Of a stretch of DNA of 64,000 nucleotides, positions 43,547 to 54,151 are shown piece after piece. Both the position numbers and the translations under genes were made by a program. How positions within the stretch are numbered: position 1 is the first letter of the stretch; the number at the start of each line of letters is the position of its first letter. The notes beneath the pieces are model-generated. The model was given only the letters and a program-made list of their open reading frames with translations, was not told where the DNA came from and searched no databases. The DNA comes from VXYL01 sp965199945 (lineage in GTDB: Bacteria > Pseudomonadota > Gammaproteobacteria > Pseudomonadales > Azotimanducaceae), in the NCBI GenBank assembly GCA_965199945.1, contig OZ241354.1, positions 2,356,001 to 2,420,000 of the forward strand. Direction: 5' to 3'.

Positions 43547-44278
43547 CTAGCCGCCCGTCGATTCAAGTGCTCCGCGAGCCGACTGCCAGACCACATGGCC
43601 GACGAAGAACGGCCCGAGGCGGCTCAAGAACTGCGCCGTCTGCTCGGTGCTGCGCATCGTCTGCACCAGCACCGAGAGCGGGTGCAGCTGCGCCCCGAGC
43701 AGGCCGATCACGAAGTCGTTGTCCTGGGGATCCAGGCCGTGGCAGGCGAAGCGCACGTCGGCGGCAAGACCAGCCTCGCCGAAGCGCCGCCCGATGCCCC
43801 CGTGTTCTCCCAGAATCTGCCGCTGCCGCTCCGCCGAGAGCGCGTAGAACGCCTTGTCTCTTTGCAGCGGATACCAGACCGCCCAGGGCAGCGCCGGATC
43901 GAGGACGCGGCCGAGCGGACGATGCAGCAAGACATGCTCCAAATCCGCCTCGTAGCCAATGGCGTAGGTGCGTCCCAGCATGTCGAACTCGGCCTTGTGC
44001 CGCAGCCCGAGAAACGGCGGCGCGTTGTAGAGTTCGCGCAGACCGCGCGCGAAGTAGAGCGGATCCTCCGCAAGCGCGACCACGCCGATGCCGCGCGGAT
44101 CGTGCAGGTCTTCGTAAAGCGCGCCCCGCACGCCGCTGCGCGCAAGCGCGAGGACGGCGCCGGCCGTCGAATCGCAATCGCCGAACGCCGTGAAGTTCAT
44201 GAAGAGGCGCCGGTCGAGATGGATCGCCTGCCCATCCCGCCGCCCCTTCTCGCGGATGTCCAAGCGCGATTCGGTCAC
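43547..44278 (-). CDS. chdC: Coproheme decarboxylase, chlorite-dismutase family
   Basis: ChdC (HemQ) oxidatively decarboxylates coproheme III to heme b using H2O2, the last step of the coproporphyrin-dependent pathway. GTG 44278 (after GAGGAC) gives 243 residues. The second half matches the family: AVWYPLQRDKAFYALSAERQ, ILGEHGGIGRRFGEAG with the proximal heme His in EHG, FACHGLDPQDNDFVIGLLG, and LVQTMRSTEQTAQFLSRLGPF ending FVGHVVWQ. The first half is a degenerate dimeric alpha-beta barrel (RLFMNFTAFGDCDS). It is the promoter-proximal gene of the operon with ferrochelatase and the FAD oxidase. I am confident of the family and somewhat less of the exact reaction. Confidence 0.85.
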   Translation of the reverse strand: MTESRLDIREKGRRDGQAIHLDRRLFMNFTAFGDCDSTAGAVLALARSGVRGALYEDLHDPRGIGVVALAEDPLYFARGLRELYNAPPFLGLRHKAEFDMLGRTYAIGYEADLEHVLLHRPLGRVLDPALPWAVWYPLQRDKAFYALSAERQRQILGEHGGIGRRFGEAGLAADVRFACHGLDPQDNDFVIGLLGAQLHPLSVLVQTMRSTEQTAQFLSRLGPFFVGHVVWQSARGALESTGG

Positions 44279-44311
44279 CGTGCGCTGTCCTCGTGAACCG
44301 GTTCCAGCTCG

Positions 44312-44617
44312 ATGTTGCCCTTTGGCGTTGCATCCTATCAACGTGGCATCTTCCCTGCGCCTGCCACCGACCCGCGGTCGAGATACCGCTTGTGGCGGTG
44401 GGCGGACGTGGCGCGTTGGTTCGGGCGCGAAGTCGGCCAGGAAATCCCGGGTGCCCGACAAGAACGCCTCCGCTCCGCCATCAGCGCCTGCTTGGAACTC
44501 TCCGTCAAGAGCGCCGTTGGCTCGATGGGAAGGAGCGGAACCGCCCGCAGACTCTGGCGGGGCTCTAGCCCGACCTTCCGCAGCCTGGAGCGTCGGAACA
44601 CTTCTGCTTTGCGTTGA
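44312..44617 (+). pseudogene. Possible remnant of a small HTH/excisionase-like DNA-binding protein
   Basis: In this frame the segment RGIFPAPATDPRSRYRLWRW followed by ADVARWFGREVG resembles the 'turn-plus-strand' end of short MerR/excisionase-like proteins (RGxxPAPV...LWRxxDVxxW). The region before it lacks a convincing helix-turn-helix and the tail after ~residue 60 is low-complexity, so it is either a fragment or chance. It occupies the 426-bp gap between chdC and the Fur-box-like promoter, in which I see no other gene. Confidence 0.3.
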
Positions 44618-44628
44618 CATCCGCATAC

Positions 44629-44647
44629 GAAAATGACTTGCATTAAC
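44629..44647 (+). promoter_or_regulatory. Fur-box-like operator of the iron operon
   Basis: GAAAATGACTTGCATTAAC matches 13 of 19 positions of the Fur consensus, with both outer arms well kept and the centre mismatched. It lies in a conspicuously AT-rich island in this GC-rich DNA. A TTGACA at 44614-44619 is a likely -35 element just upstream. The first gene, 58 bp downstream, is an imelysin, which fits iron control. Confidence 0.7.
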
Positions 44648-44704
44648 TTTTGTATTTCATCTAGTCTTTCGCCGCACGAGCAACTGCAAACAGGAAAGCA
44701 CCTC

Positions 44705-46114
<1,410 letters not shown>

Positions 46115-46147
46115 GCCGCCGGCGTCGTTCGGCGCGCTTGGACGCGC

Positions 46148-47872
46148 GTGACGGACGACGCCACGTCGAAGCGCGCGCCTGGGCTTGGCTTGGAAAAGTG
46201 GTTCGGAGCAGGCGGCGCCAGCGTGCGTTTCGCGTTGATCGCGCTCGGCATCGGTGCCAGCCTGCTCGCTCCCGGCTGCGGAGGCGGGGGCGGCGGAAGT
46301 GCGGCACCGCCTCCTGCCGCGCCACCGCCGCCACCGCCGCCGCCACCACCGGCAAGCATCGACGTTCCCGATGTCGTTGCTGCCGAGCGCTTTCCGGGCG
46401 GCGCGGCGACGACGCCGCTCGCCAACGAGGAAGCGTTCGGCCAGGCCCCGCCCGACATCCAGAGCGACTTCTCGGCGGACGCCAACTTCAAGTCCGGCAA
46501 CCACATATTCCGCAACTCCCACGATGGCGAAGGCCCGCTGCTGAACGCCCGCACCTGCCAGGGCTGCCACACCCGCGACGGGCGCGGCGCGACGCCGCCC
46601 GACCAGGACACGCCGATGGATTCCATGTCCATTCGCCTCGGCCTCGGCGTCGATGCAGACGGCGAGACCATCCCCGATCCCAGCTACGGCACGATGCTGC
46701 AGACCTTCGGCCTCGCGTCCTTCCACGGCGATGCCGGCGTGGCTGCAGGTCTGTCCGCGTTCGGCGGCGGTGCCCATGCCGCCATCGGCGAAGGCTTCGC
46801 CTCGGTGGAGTACGAGACGGTGAGCGGCGCCTACGACGACGGCGCGCCCTTCGATCTGCGCCGCCCCGTATACAAGGTGCGCGAACTCAGCTACGGCGCA
46901 TTCGCCGACGGCATCGAGTTCTCGCCTCGAGTGGCGCCGCAGCTGATCGGCCTCGGCCTGCTCGGCACCGTGCCGGAGGCGCAAGTACGGGCCCTTGCGG
47001 ATCCGGACGACCGCGACGGCGACGGCATCAGCGGGCGGGCGAGCGAGGTCTACGACCAGACGGTGGATGCGCGCCGCCTCGGGCGTTTCGGCTACAAGGC
47101 GAGCGCGGCGTCCCTCTTGCAGCAGACCGCCAATGCCTATCGCCTCGACATGGGCGTGACCAGCCGCTTCGCGGTCGAGGAAGCCTGCGCTCCCGGCCAG
47201 CCCACCTGCGCGGCCGCGGCCCTCGAAGAGGCCGATCCCCACCCGCTCGGCGTGGACATCGAAGACGTGCGGCTCGCCTTGGTCGAGTTCTACGCGCGTC
47301 TTCTGGCCGTTCCCGAACGGCGCGGCTACGACGAATCGGCCGATGCCTGGGACGCGGACGTGCTGCGCGGCCGCACGCTCTTCTTCGAGACCGGCTGCGG
47401 ACAGTGCCACCAGTGGCGGCTGGAGACTGGCGAGGCGGCCGGCAGCGTGCTCGGCCAAGTGGAACTGAACACGTTGTTCGAGGATGCGCCGCCGATTGCG
47501 GTGCTCTCGGAGCAGACCATCTTCCCCTACACGGATCTGCTGCTGCACGACATGGGAGGCAGCTGCGATGCCGTGAGCCGCGAGACCGAGGACGGCGGCG
47601 CTTGCAGTGCCGACGACAACTGCGTCTGGGCGCTGCGCTGCACAGGGCTCGCGGACAGTGCTTCCAGCGAGTGGCGCACCGCGCCGCTGTGGGGCCTCGG
47701 GCTCGTGCAGACGGTCAATCCGCGCGCGACGTTCCTGCACGACGGGCGCGCCCGAGACGTCGCCGAAGCCATTCTCTGGCACGGCGGCGAAGCGCAGCCC
47801 AGCCGCGACGCCTTCGCGGCTCTGGATGCCGCCGAGCGCGACGCGCTGCTGGCCTTCCTGGGTTCCCTGTGA
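46148..47872 (+). CDS. Di-heme oxidoreductase family protein (DUF1111)
   Basis: The 574-residue exported protein carries two c-type heme sites: CQGCH (~136) and CGQCH (~417). It starts at GTG 46148. A hydrophobic signal leads to PGCGGGGGG (lipobox-like), then a run of prolines forms a linker. The family blocks are FRNSHDGEGPLLNARTC, SPRVAPQLIGLGLLGTVPE, DPDDRDGDGISGRASEV, FPYTDLLLHDMG and ATFLHDGRARDVAEAILWHG. Such proteins are linked to iron-regulated imelysin operons; they may handle electrons for iron reduction or thiol chemistry, but the reaction is unknown. The next gene is a paralogue. Confidence 0.9.
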   Translation: MTDDATSKRAPGLGLEKWFGAGGASVRFALIALGIGASLLAPGCGGGGGGSAAPPPAAPPPPPPPPPPASIDVPDVVAAERFPGGAATTPLANEEAFGQAPPDIQSDFSADANFKSGNHIFRNSHDGEGPLLNARTCQGCHTRDGRGATPPDQDTPMDSMSIRLGLGVDADGETIPDPSYGTMLQTFGLASFHGDAGVAAGLSAFGGGAHAAIGEGFASVEYETVSGAYDDGAPFDLRRPVYKVRELSYGAFADGIEFSPRVAPQLIGLGLLGTVPEAQVRALADPDDRDGDGISGRASEVYDQTVDARRLGRFGYKASAASLLQQTANAYRLDMGVTSRFAVEEACAPGQPTCAAAALEEADPHPLGVDIEDVRLALVEFYARLLAVPERRGYDESADAWDADVLRGRTLFFETGCGQCHQWRLETGEAAGSVLGQVELNTLFEDAPPIAVLSEQTIFPYTDLLLHDMGGSCDAVSRETEDGGACSADDNCVWALRCTGLADSASSEWRTAPLWGLGLVQTVNPRATFLHDGRARDVAEAILWHGGEAQPSRDAFAALDAAERDALLAFLGSL

Positions 47873-47885
47873 CCCCCGACTCTCT

Positions 47886-49232
47886 GTGAGCGTGCGGCTG
47901 GCGGCTGGCGTGTTGTTCTTGGGCGTTTCGACGGGTTGCGGCGACGGTGCGCCGACCGCGGAAGTCGTCGAGGCGGCCGACGCACTGCCCGCGCCGGGCG
48001 GGTCGTGGACCCGCGCACGGCAACCAGACGCTTCCTTCATCGCGCCAGCGGCGCACCTCGACGCCGACGCGCAGCTGGATTTCTACACGGGCTTTTCGTT
48101 CTTTCGTTCGCCTTGGGTCGCGGCGCCGTCGTCGACCACGGCGCGCGACGGCCTGGGGCCGCTCTTCAACGCCCACTCCTGCGACGGCTGCCACCGCAAC
48201 GGCGGGCGCGGCAAGTCGCTGCTCGATTCCGGCGCCCGTGCGCCTGGCATGGTCGTGCGCGTGAGCACCCGCGATGCGCTTGGGCGGGTGCGCCCGCACC
48301 CGCGCTACGGCGAACAGGTGCAGACCCGCGCCACCTTCGGTGCGCCGGAAGCCGAGCTCGCCATGCGGGCTGTGGACACGGCTGGCGGCCTGCGCAAGCC
48401 CGCGCTGCACGTCTCGTGGCTGCCGTCGGAACCAGCGTCCGAAGACGCTCGAGGGGAAGTGCTGCTCTCGGCCCGGGTCGCCCCGGCGCTGCTGGGCATG
48501 GGACTGCTGGAGTCCATTCCCGAGGCGGCGCTGGAAGCTCGAGCGGACCCAGACGACGCGGACCGAGACGGCATCTCCGGGCGCGTCCACCGACTGCCGG
48601 ACGGGCGCATGGGCAGATTCGGCTGGAAGGCGATCCAGGCCACCGTGCGCGAACAGACCGCGGCGGCGTTCAGCGAAGATCTCGGCATCACCAGCCCGCC
48701 GCGGCCCGAGACCGCCTGCACGCCGGCGCAGACCGTTTGCCGCGGCCAGCCGCACGGCAACGATCCGCAAAGCGGCGTGGAGATACCGGAGCCGCTGTTT
48801 CGCCGCGTGGTGCATTTCGTCGCCCACATCCCGCCGCCCGCGGCCGGGCGCTTGACCGAGCGCGTGCGCCGCGGCCGGCGCACATTCTCGATGCTTGGCT
48901 GCCAGGCGTGCCATACGCCCAGCCAGCCGGCGCAAGCGGGTGCCGTCTGGCCCTACACCGACTTGCTGCTGCACGACATGGGCGACGGGTTGGCGGACGG
49001 ACGGCCCGAGGGCGCCGCTGGCGGCAGCGAGTGGCGAACGCCGCCGCTGTGGGGCTTGGGCGCGTTGCGGAAGGTCTCGGGCCACACGACGTTGCTGCAC
49101 GACGGCCGCGCCCGCAACATAGGCGAGGCGATCCTGTGGCACGGCGGCGAGGCAAAACGCGCCCGCCGCGGCTACGAAGGTCTGGACGACGCGGCCCGAG
49201 CCGACCTGCACGCCTTCCTGAAGGCCATCTGA
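47886..49232 (+). CDS. Di-heme oxidoreductase family protein, second copy
   Basis: The 448-residue paralogue of the preceding gene starts at GTG 47886, 14 bp after its stop. The signal peptide ends in a lipobox (GVSTGC). Heme sites are CDGCH (~97) and CQACH (~338). Conserved blocks are DGLGPLFNAHSCDGCHRNGG, SARVAPALLGMGLLESIPE, DPDDADRDGISGRVHRLPDG, WPYTDLLLHDMGDGLADG and TTLLHDGRARNIGEAILWHG. It lacks the N-terminal poly-Pro linker and is closer to the usual family length. Two adjacent members suggest a two-protein electron chain or different partners. Confidence 0.9.
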   Translation: MSVRLAAGVLFLGVSTGCGDGAPTAEVVEAADALPAPGGSWTRARQPDASFIAPAAHLDADAQLDFYTGFSFFRSPWVAAPSSTTARDGLGPLFNAHSCDGCHRNGGRGKSLLDSGARAPGMVVRVSTRDALGRVRPHPRYGEQVQTRATFGAPEAELAMRAVDTAGGLRKPALHVSWLPSEPASEDARGEVLLSARVAPALLGMGLLESIPEAALEARADPDDADRDGISGRVHRLPDGRMGRFGWKAIQATVREQTAAAFSEDLGITSPPRPETACTPAQTVCRGQPHGNDPQSGVEIPEPLFRRVVHFVAHIPPPAAGRLTERVRRGRRTFSMLGCQACHTPSQPAQAGAVWPYTDLLLHDMGDGLADGRPEGAAGGSEWRTPPLWGLGALRKVSGHTTLLHDGRARNIGEAILWHGGEAKRARRGYEGLDDAARADLHAFLKAI

Positions 49233-49280
49233 GCAGTGAAGATCGGCGACTCGCCGACCGTTGCAAGAGGAGAGAGCGGG

Positions 49281-50510
49281 ATGAACCGTCGCATGAGACT
49301 CGGCATCGCCGCCGTTCTCGTAGTCGTCGGCGTCTACGCCGGGGAAGCGCCCCCGGAACCGGAAGCGGAGACGCCGGTGCCGCTTGGTCTGCGGGCTTGG
49401 TTCATCGGCTGGCTTGCCGGCGGCGGGAATGCCGAGACGCCGCCGGAGGAGCCAGAGACGCCCGAAACCCCGCCACCGCCGCCAACCCAGGGCGCCGGCC
49501 TAGGAGAAGTCGGCACGCTGCGCGAAGAACGACTGCGGCTCTTCGAGGCCGTGGGACAGGACGTCTTCGCGCCCTACTACGCGGACTTCATCGACACCAC
49601 CGCAGCGCTTGCGGACACGGTCGGGGGCTATTGCGACGCGCCAAGCCGCGACGTCGCCGACGTCGCGGCTGCCTGGCGCGCGGCGATGTCGGCATGGCAA
49701 CGCGCGCAGTTCCTGGCAGTCGGCCCGGTGGAGGAAGACAACAGGCGGTTTCGCATCCAGCTTTTCCCCGACTCGAACGACGCCGTGCAGCGCGGTGTGA
49801 CGACGCTGCTCGGCGGTTCCGAAGCGATCACCGAGGCGGTCGTGCAGTCCAGTTCCGTCGGCGCGCAAGGCCTGCCGGCGTTGGAATACCTGATCTACGG
49901 CGATGCCGCGCCCTTGACGGACGCCGCCAGCGAGCCGCGCCGCTGCGCGCTGGCAGTGGCGATCGCCCGCAATCTGCGCACCATCGCGACGGAAATCGGC
50001 GAGCCGTGGGCGGTTGGCGGGCAGATGCGGGCGGACTTCGCCAGCGCCTCCGGCTTCTTCCTGGACGACGACGATGCGCTTGTCGCGGTTCTCGAAGCCA
50101 TGGCCGTGCAGGCGGAGTTCATCGCCGACCGCAAACTGGGCCGGCCGTGGGCGCTGCGCAACGCCGCCGGCCTAGAGTCCCATCTGGCCGCGCACTCGAA
50201 GGAGAACGTGCAGGCCAACACCGCCGCGCTGGCGGCCTTGTTCGACGCCGGCGGCGACGACTATCGCGTGCGCGACTATCTGCGCCGCGCCCACGACGAC
50301 GAATCCATCGGCCAGCAGATGGCCGACGCACTGGACGACGCGCAGCAACGGCTCGCCACCTTGGCCGGCCTCGAGGACATTCTGAACGGCGCCGAGCCGG
50401 GCGACATCGACGGCCTGGAAGACGCCTATCAGCGCATGGCCGATCTGGCGCTGGACGCCGCCGTCGCCGCCGGCGTCGAACTCGGTTTCAACAGCCAGGA
50501 CGGCGACTAG
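49281..50510 (+). CDS. Imelysin-family protein, second copy
   Basis: ATG 49281 follows an AGAGGAGAGAG Shine-Dalgarno and gives 409 residues with an N-terminal signal (RLGIAAVLVVVGVYAG), then a Pro/Glu-rich linker (residues ~25-70). The imelysin-like domain has DVAAAWRAAMSAWQRAQFLAV, RIQLFPDSNDAVQRGV and GLPALEYLIYGDAA (~196). The last replaces GxHxxE of the first imelysin, as in the second imelysin subgroup. It also has DRKLGRPWALRNAAGLESHL and FDAGGDDYRVRDYLRRAHDD. The order imelysin / di-heme / imelysin / DUF1513 matches iron-regulated clusters known in other proteobacteria. Confidence 0.88.
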   Translation: MNRRMRLGIAAVLVVVGVYAGEAPPEPEAETPVPLGLRAWFIGWLAGGGNAETPPEEPETPETPPPPPTQGAGLGEVGTLREERLRLFEAVGQDVFAPYYADFIDTTAALADTVGGYCDAPSRDVADVAAAWRAAMSAWQRAQFLAVGPVEEDNRRFRIQLFPDSNDAVQRGVTTLLGGSEAITEAVVQSSSVGAQGLPALEYLIYGDAAPLTDAASEPRRCALAVAIARNLRTIATEIGEPWAVGGQMRADFASASGFFLDDDDALVAVLEAMAVQAEFIADRKLGRPWALRNAAGLESHLAAHSKENVQANTAALAALFDAGGDDYRVRDYLRRAHDDESIGQQMADALDDAQQRLATLAGLEDILNGAEPGDIDGLEDAYQRMADLALDAAVAAGVELGFNSQDGD

Positions 50511-50518
50511 GGCGCGCC

Positions 50519-51655
50519 ATGCCGCTCTCTCGTCGCACAGTGCTCGCCGGCGGCATTGCGCTCGCCTTGCCGATTGGTGCGGCAACGCGGTTGCGTCTTG
50601 TTGGCGCGGCCACCACCAAGAGCGGCCAACATCTCGTGGTCGGCTTCGACGGCGCCGGCAACGCCCTGTTGCGCACGGCGCTGCCGGGGCGGGCGCACGA
50701 CGTGGCAGTGGCACCGGACGGGCAGACGCTGTTCGTGGCGCCCCGTCGCCCTGGCACGGTGGCGTCGGTGATCGACTTTGCCGGCAAGACGCTGCGCCGG
50801 TGCGAAGCGCGCGCCGGCCGGCATTTCTACGGCCATGCCGTCTATTCCGGCGACGGAAACCACCTGTTCACGACCGAGAACGACTACGCGAGCGGTCGCG
50901 GCGTCGTCGCCGTTCGGGGCGCCGCAAGCCTGCGCGTCGAGGCGGAGTTCGACAGCGGCGGCATCGGCCCGCATCAACTCGCGTGGCTTGCCGATGGCCG
51001 AACGCTGGCGGTGGCGAACGGCGGCATCCGCACCCATCCGAGCGCCCCGCGCCGGAAGCTGAACTTGGCGACGATGCGCCCGAACCTGTCGCTGGTCGAT
51101 GCCGCCAGCGGGCGGCTGATCGACCGAGCGGTGGGAGACCACCCGCAAGCCAGCATTCGCCATCTCGCCGCCACGCCCACCGGCGACGTGGTGGTGGCGA
51201 TGCAATACGAGGGATCTCCCGCGGACGACGTGCCGCTGGTCGCCCTCTATCGTCGAACCAAGGGCGCCGGCGTACTGGAACCGCTGTCGATCCCGCTCGC
51301 CGAACAGCGCTCGCTGAAGCAGTACACGGCCAGCGTGGCCGTCGACGCCGCCACCGGCAATGCCGCGGTGACCTGCCCAAGGGCGAACCGCGTCACGTTC
51401 TGGGACACGGGCACCGGGCGCTTCGTCGCCAAGCATCGTCTCGGAGATTGCGGCGGCGTCGCCGTGGATGCGTTGAGCGGCGAGTTCGTGGTGAGCAGCG
51501 GACGCGGCGCGCTCCTGCGCTTCGACACGCGCACGTTCGCGCTCGCCGAGGGCAAGACCGCGCGCCAACCCGACCTCAAATGGGACAACCACCTTGCGGC
51601 CATCGCCTCCACGACGAACCCGCCGGTCTTGCCGCGACTCGACGCATGGGGCTGA
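50519..51655 (+). CDS. DUF1513 family beta-propeller protein
   Basis: The 378-residue protein starts PLSRRTVLAGGIALALPIG after Met, a twin-arginine-type signal. The body is a seven-bladed-propeller-like sequence: LPGRAHDVAVAPDGQTLFV, RHFYGHAVYSGDGNHLFTTE, GIGPHQLAWLADGRTLAVANGG, with many Asp-Gly turns, then HPQASIRHLAATPTGDVVV. This is the DUF1513 family, which is typically the last soluble member of imelysin/di-heme clusters and is of unknown function. Its 3' end overlaps the TonB receptor start by ten bases. Confidence 0.87.
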   Translation: MPLSRRTVLAGGIALALPIGAATRLRLVGAATTKSGQHLVVGFDGAGNALLRTALPGRAHDVAVAPDGQTLFVAPRRPGTVASVIDFAGKTLRRCEARAGRHFYGHAVYSGDGNHLFTTENDYASGRGVVAVRGAASLRVEAEFDSGGIGPHQLAWLADGRTLAVANGGIRTHPSAPRRKLNLATMRPNLSLVDAASGRLIDRAVGDHPQASIRHLAATPTGDVVVAMQYEGSPADDVPLVALYRRTKGAGVLEPLSIPLAEQRSLKQYTASVAVDAATGNAAVTCPRANRVTFWDTGTGRFVAKHRLGDCGGVAVDALSGEFVVSSGRGALLRFDTRTFALAEGKTARQPDLKWDNHLAAIASTTNPPVLPRLDAWG

Positions 51656-53841
51656 CCCGCGCTCTCCTCGTGGCGGCATCGGCCTCTGGGCCCGCGCTTG
51701 CTGTTGTCGCCGACCCGCTCGCGCAGGGAGAGCAACCAGCGGATGAACACCGCCTCGAGCAGGTCGTGGTCGTCGCCCCAGCCACCGTCCCCGGTTCGGC
51801 GACGGTGATCGACGAGGCCGAGCTCGAACGCTTCGACCACATCGATTTGGGCCAAGTGCTCGCCGCCCATCCCGGGGTGTATCTGCGCGAGGAAGACGGC
51901 TACGGCCTGCGCCCGAACATCGGCATTCGCGGCGCCGCGGCGGAACGCAGCCAGAAGATCACGCTGCTCGAAGACGGCGCGCCCATCGCGCCGGCGCCGT
52001 ATTCCGCGCCAGCCGCCTACTACGTGCCGAACGTCAGCCGGCTTCAGGCCGTGGAAGTGCTCAAGGGGCCGGCGGCAATCGCCCACGGCCCGCACACCGT
52101 CGGCGGCGCGATCAACTTCGTCACCCGCGATGTGCCCGGCGAACGGCTCCTCGAAGTGGACGCCAGCGTGGGAAGCAACGGCTTCCACAAGCTCGCCGCG
52201 GCGCTTGGCGCGGGCGGCACGGCCTCCGGCGGCGCTGGCGCGAGAGGCTTGCTGATCGAGGCGCTGCGCTACGGCAGCGACGGGTTCAAGACCTTGGACG
52301 GCGGCGGGGACACCGGCTTCGCTCGCAGCGACTTGAGCGTCAAGCTGCGCTGGGCGTCGGCCGACCAGCGGCGGCAGCGCTTGACGCTGCGCGTGGGCGC
52401 GGCGGACGAAGACTCCAACGAGACCTACTTGGGGCTTGGCGACGCGGATTTCCGCGCAGACCCGCGCCGCCGCTACGCCGCATCCCAACTCGACGCCTTT
52501 CGATCGCAACATGTCGGCGGCTTGCTCAACTACGGGATCAACGTCGGAAACACGGCGCGAATCAACGCCAAGGCGTACTGGCACGATTTCGACCGCCAAT
52601 GGAACAAGCTCGACGGCTTCATCGCCGGGCGTGCCCTGCAGACGGTGCTTGCGCGGCCGGAACGCCATCGACAGGCCTACCGGCTGCTCACTGGCGCCGT
52701 GGACTCCATCGCCACGGCAACCCAGACGTTGGACGTCACCGACAGCAACCGCGCCTACCGCTCCCGCGGCTTGCAGTTGACCGCCACCGCCACCGTGGGC
52801 GACGGTGCCTTGCGCCACTTCTGGACCGCCGGCCTCCGCCTGCATCGAGACGACGTGGAACGGGACCATCAGCCACGCGGCTATCTGATGCAATCGGGCC
52901 GCATGGCGTTCGACGGCATCGCGCGCCGACCGAAGCTGCGCAATCGCGCCGACAGCCGCGCCGTCGCCGTCTATGTTTCTGATGAAATCGCCTGGCGCGA
53001 CCTCACGCTCACCGTCGGCGTGCGCTTCGAGGACATCGACGGACGCTTCGAGGATCTTCGCCACGCGGAACAGGGGGAGAAGACCAGCGCCCAGCGCGTA
53101 CTGGCACCCGGCCTCGGCCTCCATTGGCAGGCCAGCGAACGCTTCGGCCTGTTGGCGGGCGTTCACAGAGGCTTCTCGCCGGCCGGGCCGGGCTCCCAAG
53201 CCGACCCCGAACGCAGCGTGAACGTCGAATACGGCGTGCGCTACCGGGCCGCGGGGATCGAGGCCGAACTGCTGGGCTTTTTCAGCGACTACGACAATCT
53301 GCTCGGCCGCTGCCGGGTAAGCGACGCTGGCTGCGAGGCAGGCGACGAGTTCAACGCCGGCCGCGTGGAAATCTCCGGCGCGGAGCTGTCCGCGTCAAGG
53401 CGCCGCGCGCTGCCCAGCGGCGCACGCTTGAGCGTACAGCTCGCCTACACCTACACCAACTCCGCCTTCCGCAGCGGCTTTCTTTCCGGCTTCTCGCAAT
53501 GGGGTCTGGTGGAAGAAGGCGACGAGCTGCCCTATCTCCCGACGCATCGCGCCCACCTGCGCACTGGCCTCACGAAAGGCCCGTGGGAAATCTTCGCCGC
53601 CATCAAGTCGCACTCGCCGATGCGCGAAGAACCGGGCAGCGGCCAAGTACGCGACGGCCTCCACGCCGATCGCCTAACGACGTTGGACCTCACGGCCGCT
53701 TGGCGATTCAGGGCGGCCACAATGGCGCAAGTGGTGGTCGGAAACGTCACGAACGAAGCCGCCATCGTCTCCCACCGGCCATACGGCGCCCGCCCCAACC
53801 GCCCGCGGTGGTTCACGTTGCGCCTGCGCCATGCGTTCTGA
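51646..53841 (+). CDS. TonB-dependent outer-membrane receptor (ferric-siderophore/citrate type)
   Basis: The 731-residue protein has a signal peptide from ATG 51646 and a plug domain with DLGQVLAAHPGVYLREEDG, RPNIGIRGAAAERSQKITLL, EDGAPIAPAPYSAPAAYY and LKGPAAIAHGPHTVGGAINF. A beta-barrel ends in a terminal Phe (RLRHAF) needed for outer-membrane insertion. It resembles FecA-like receptors for ferric dicitrate and similar chelates. As last gene of the Fur-box operon it likely imports an iron complex; the ligand is not deducible. No TonB, ExbB or ExbD gene lies in the window. Confidence 0.93.
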   Translation: MGLTRALLVAASASGPALAVVADPLAQGEQPADEHRLEQVVVVAPATVPGSATVIDEAELERFDHIDLGQVLAAHPGVYLREEDGYGLRPNIGIRGAAAERSQKITLLEDGAPIAPAPYSAPAAYYVPNVSRLQAVEVLKGPAAIAHGPHTVGGAINFVTRDVPGERLLEVDASVGSNGFHKLAAALGAGGTASGGAGARGLLIEALRYGSDGFKTLDGGGDTGFARSDLSVKLRWASADQRRQRLTLRVGAADEDSNETYLGLGDADFRADPRRRYAASQLDAFRSQHVGGLLNYGINVGNTARINAKAYWHDFDRQWNKLDGFIAGRALQTVLARPERHRQAYRLLTGAVDSIATATQTLDVTDSNRAYRSRGLQLTATATVGDGALRHFWTAGLRLHRDDVERDHQPRGYLMQSGRMAFDGIARRPKLRNRADSRAVAVYVSDEIAWRDLTLTVGVRFEDIDGRFEDLRHAEQGEKTSAQRVLAPGLGLHWQASERFGLLAGVHRGFSPAGPGSQADPERSVNVEYGVRYRAAGIEAELLGFFSDYDNLLGRCRVSDAGCEAGDEFNAGRVEISGAELSASRRRALPSGARLSVQLAYTYTNSAFRSGFLSGFSQWGLVEEGDELPYLPTHRAHLRTGLTKGPWEIFAAIKSHSPMREEPGSGQVRDGLHADRLTTLDLTAAWRFRAATMAQVVVGNVTNEAAIVSHRPYGARPNRPRWFTLRLRHAF

Positions 53842-53883
53842 GGTGGAAGCGCGAAGTCGTCCTCCAAGTGTTTTCGCGCCGCT

Positions 53884-54126
53884 CTACCACGTATCGATGT
53901 ACGGGTATTTCTTCTCCGTGCGTTCCGTCTTCGGCGGCAGGCGTTCCATGTTCACGCGGGCTTGGATGGCATGGCCGCGCGGCGTGGCGACCGCCGGATC
54001 GTCCAAGCCGAGCTTGGACAGCGACGCCCCGGCGGCGAGGCGCAGCTGCGACTGCACGATGTCCACGCCGGTGACTTCCTCGGTGACCGTGTGCTCCACC
54101 TGCTAGCGCACGTTGGTCTCGATGAA
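53884..54126 (-). pseudogene. Fragment of a biotin carboxylase (acyl-CoA or pyruvate carboxylase)
   Basis: On the minus strand FIETNVR, a TAG stop, then QVEHTVTEEVTGVDIVQSQL, RLAAGASLSKLGL and PRGHAIQARVNME are a clear piece of the biotin-carboxylase ATP-grasp domain (normally ...N-x-R-x-QVEHTVTEE...). Both ends are lost: nothing of the rest of the enzyme is seen on either side. An in-frame stop sits inside the motif. It fills the 310-bp gap between the TonB receptor and hsdR and marks a site where the ancestral gene was deleted, probably when the restriction locus arrived. Confidence 0.8.
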
Positions 54127-54151
54127 TGAAGGGCGACGTGATTCAGTATGA

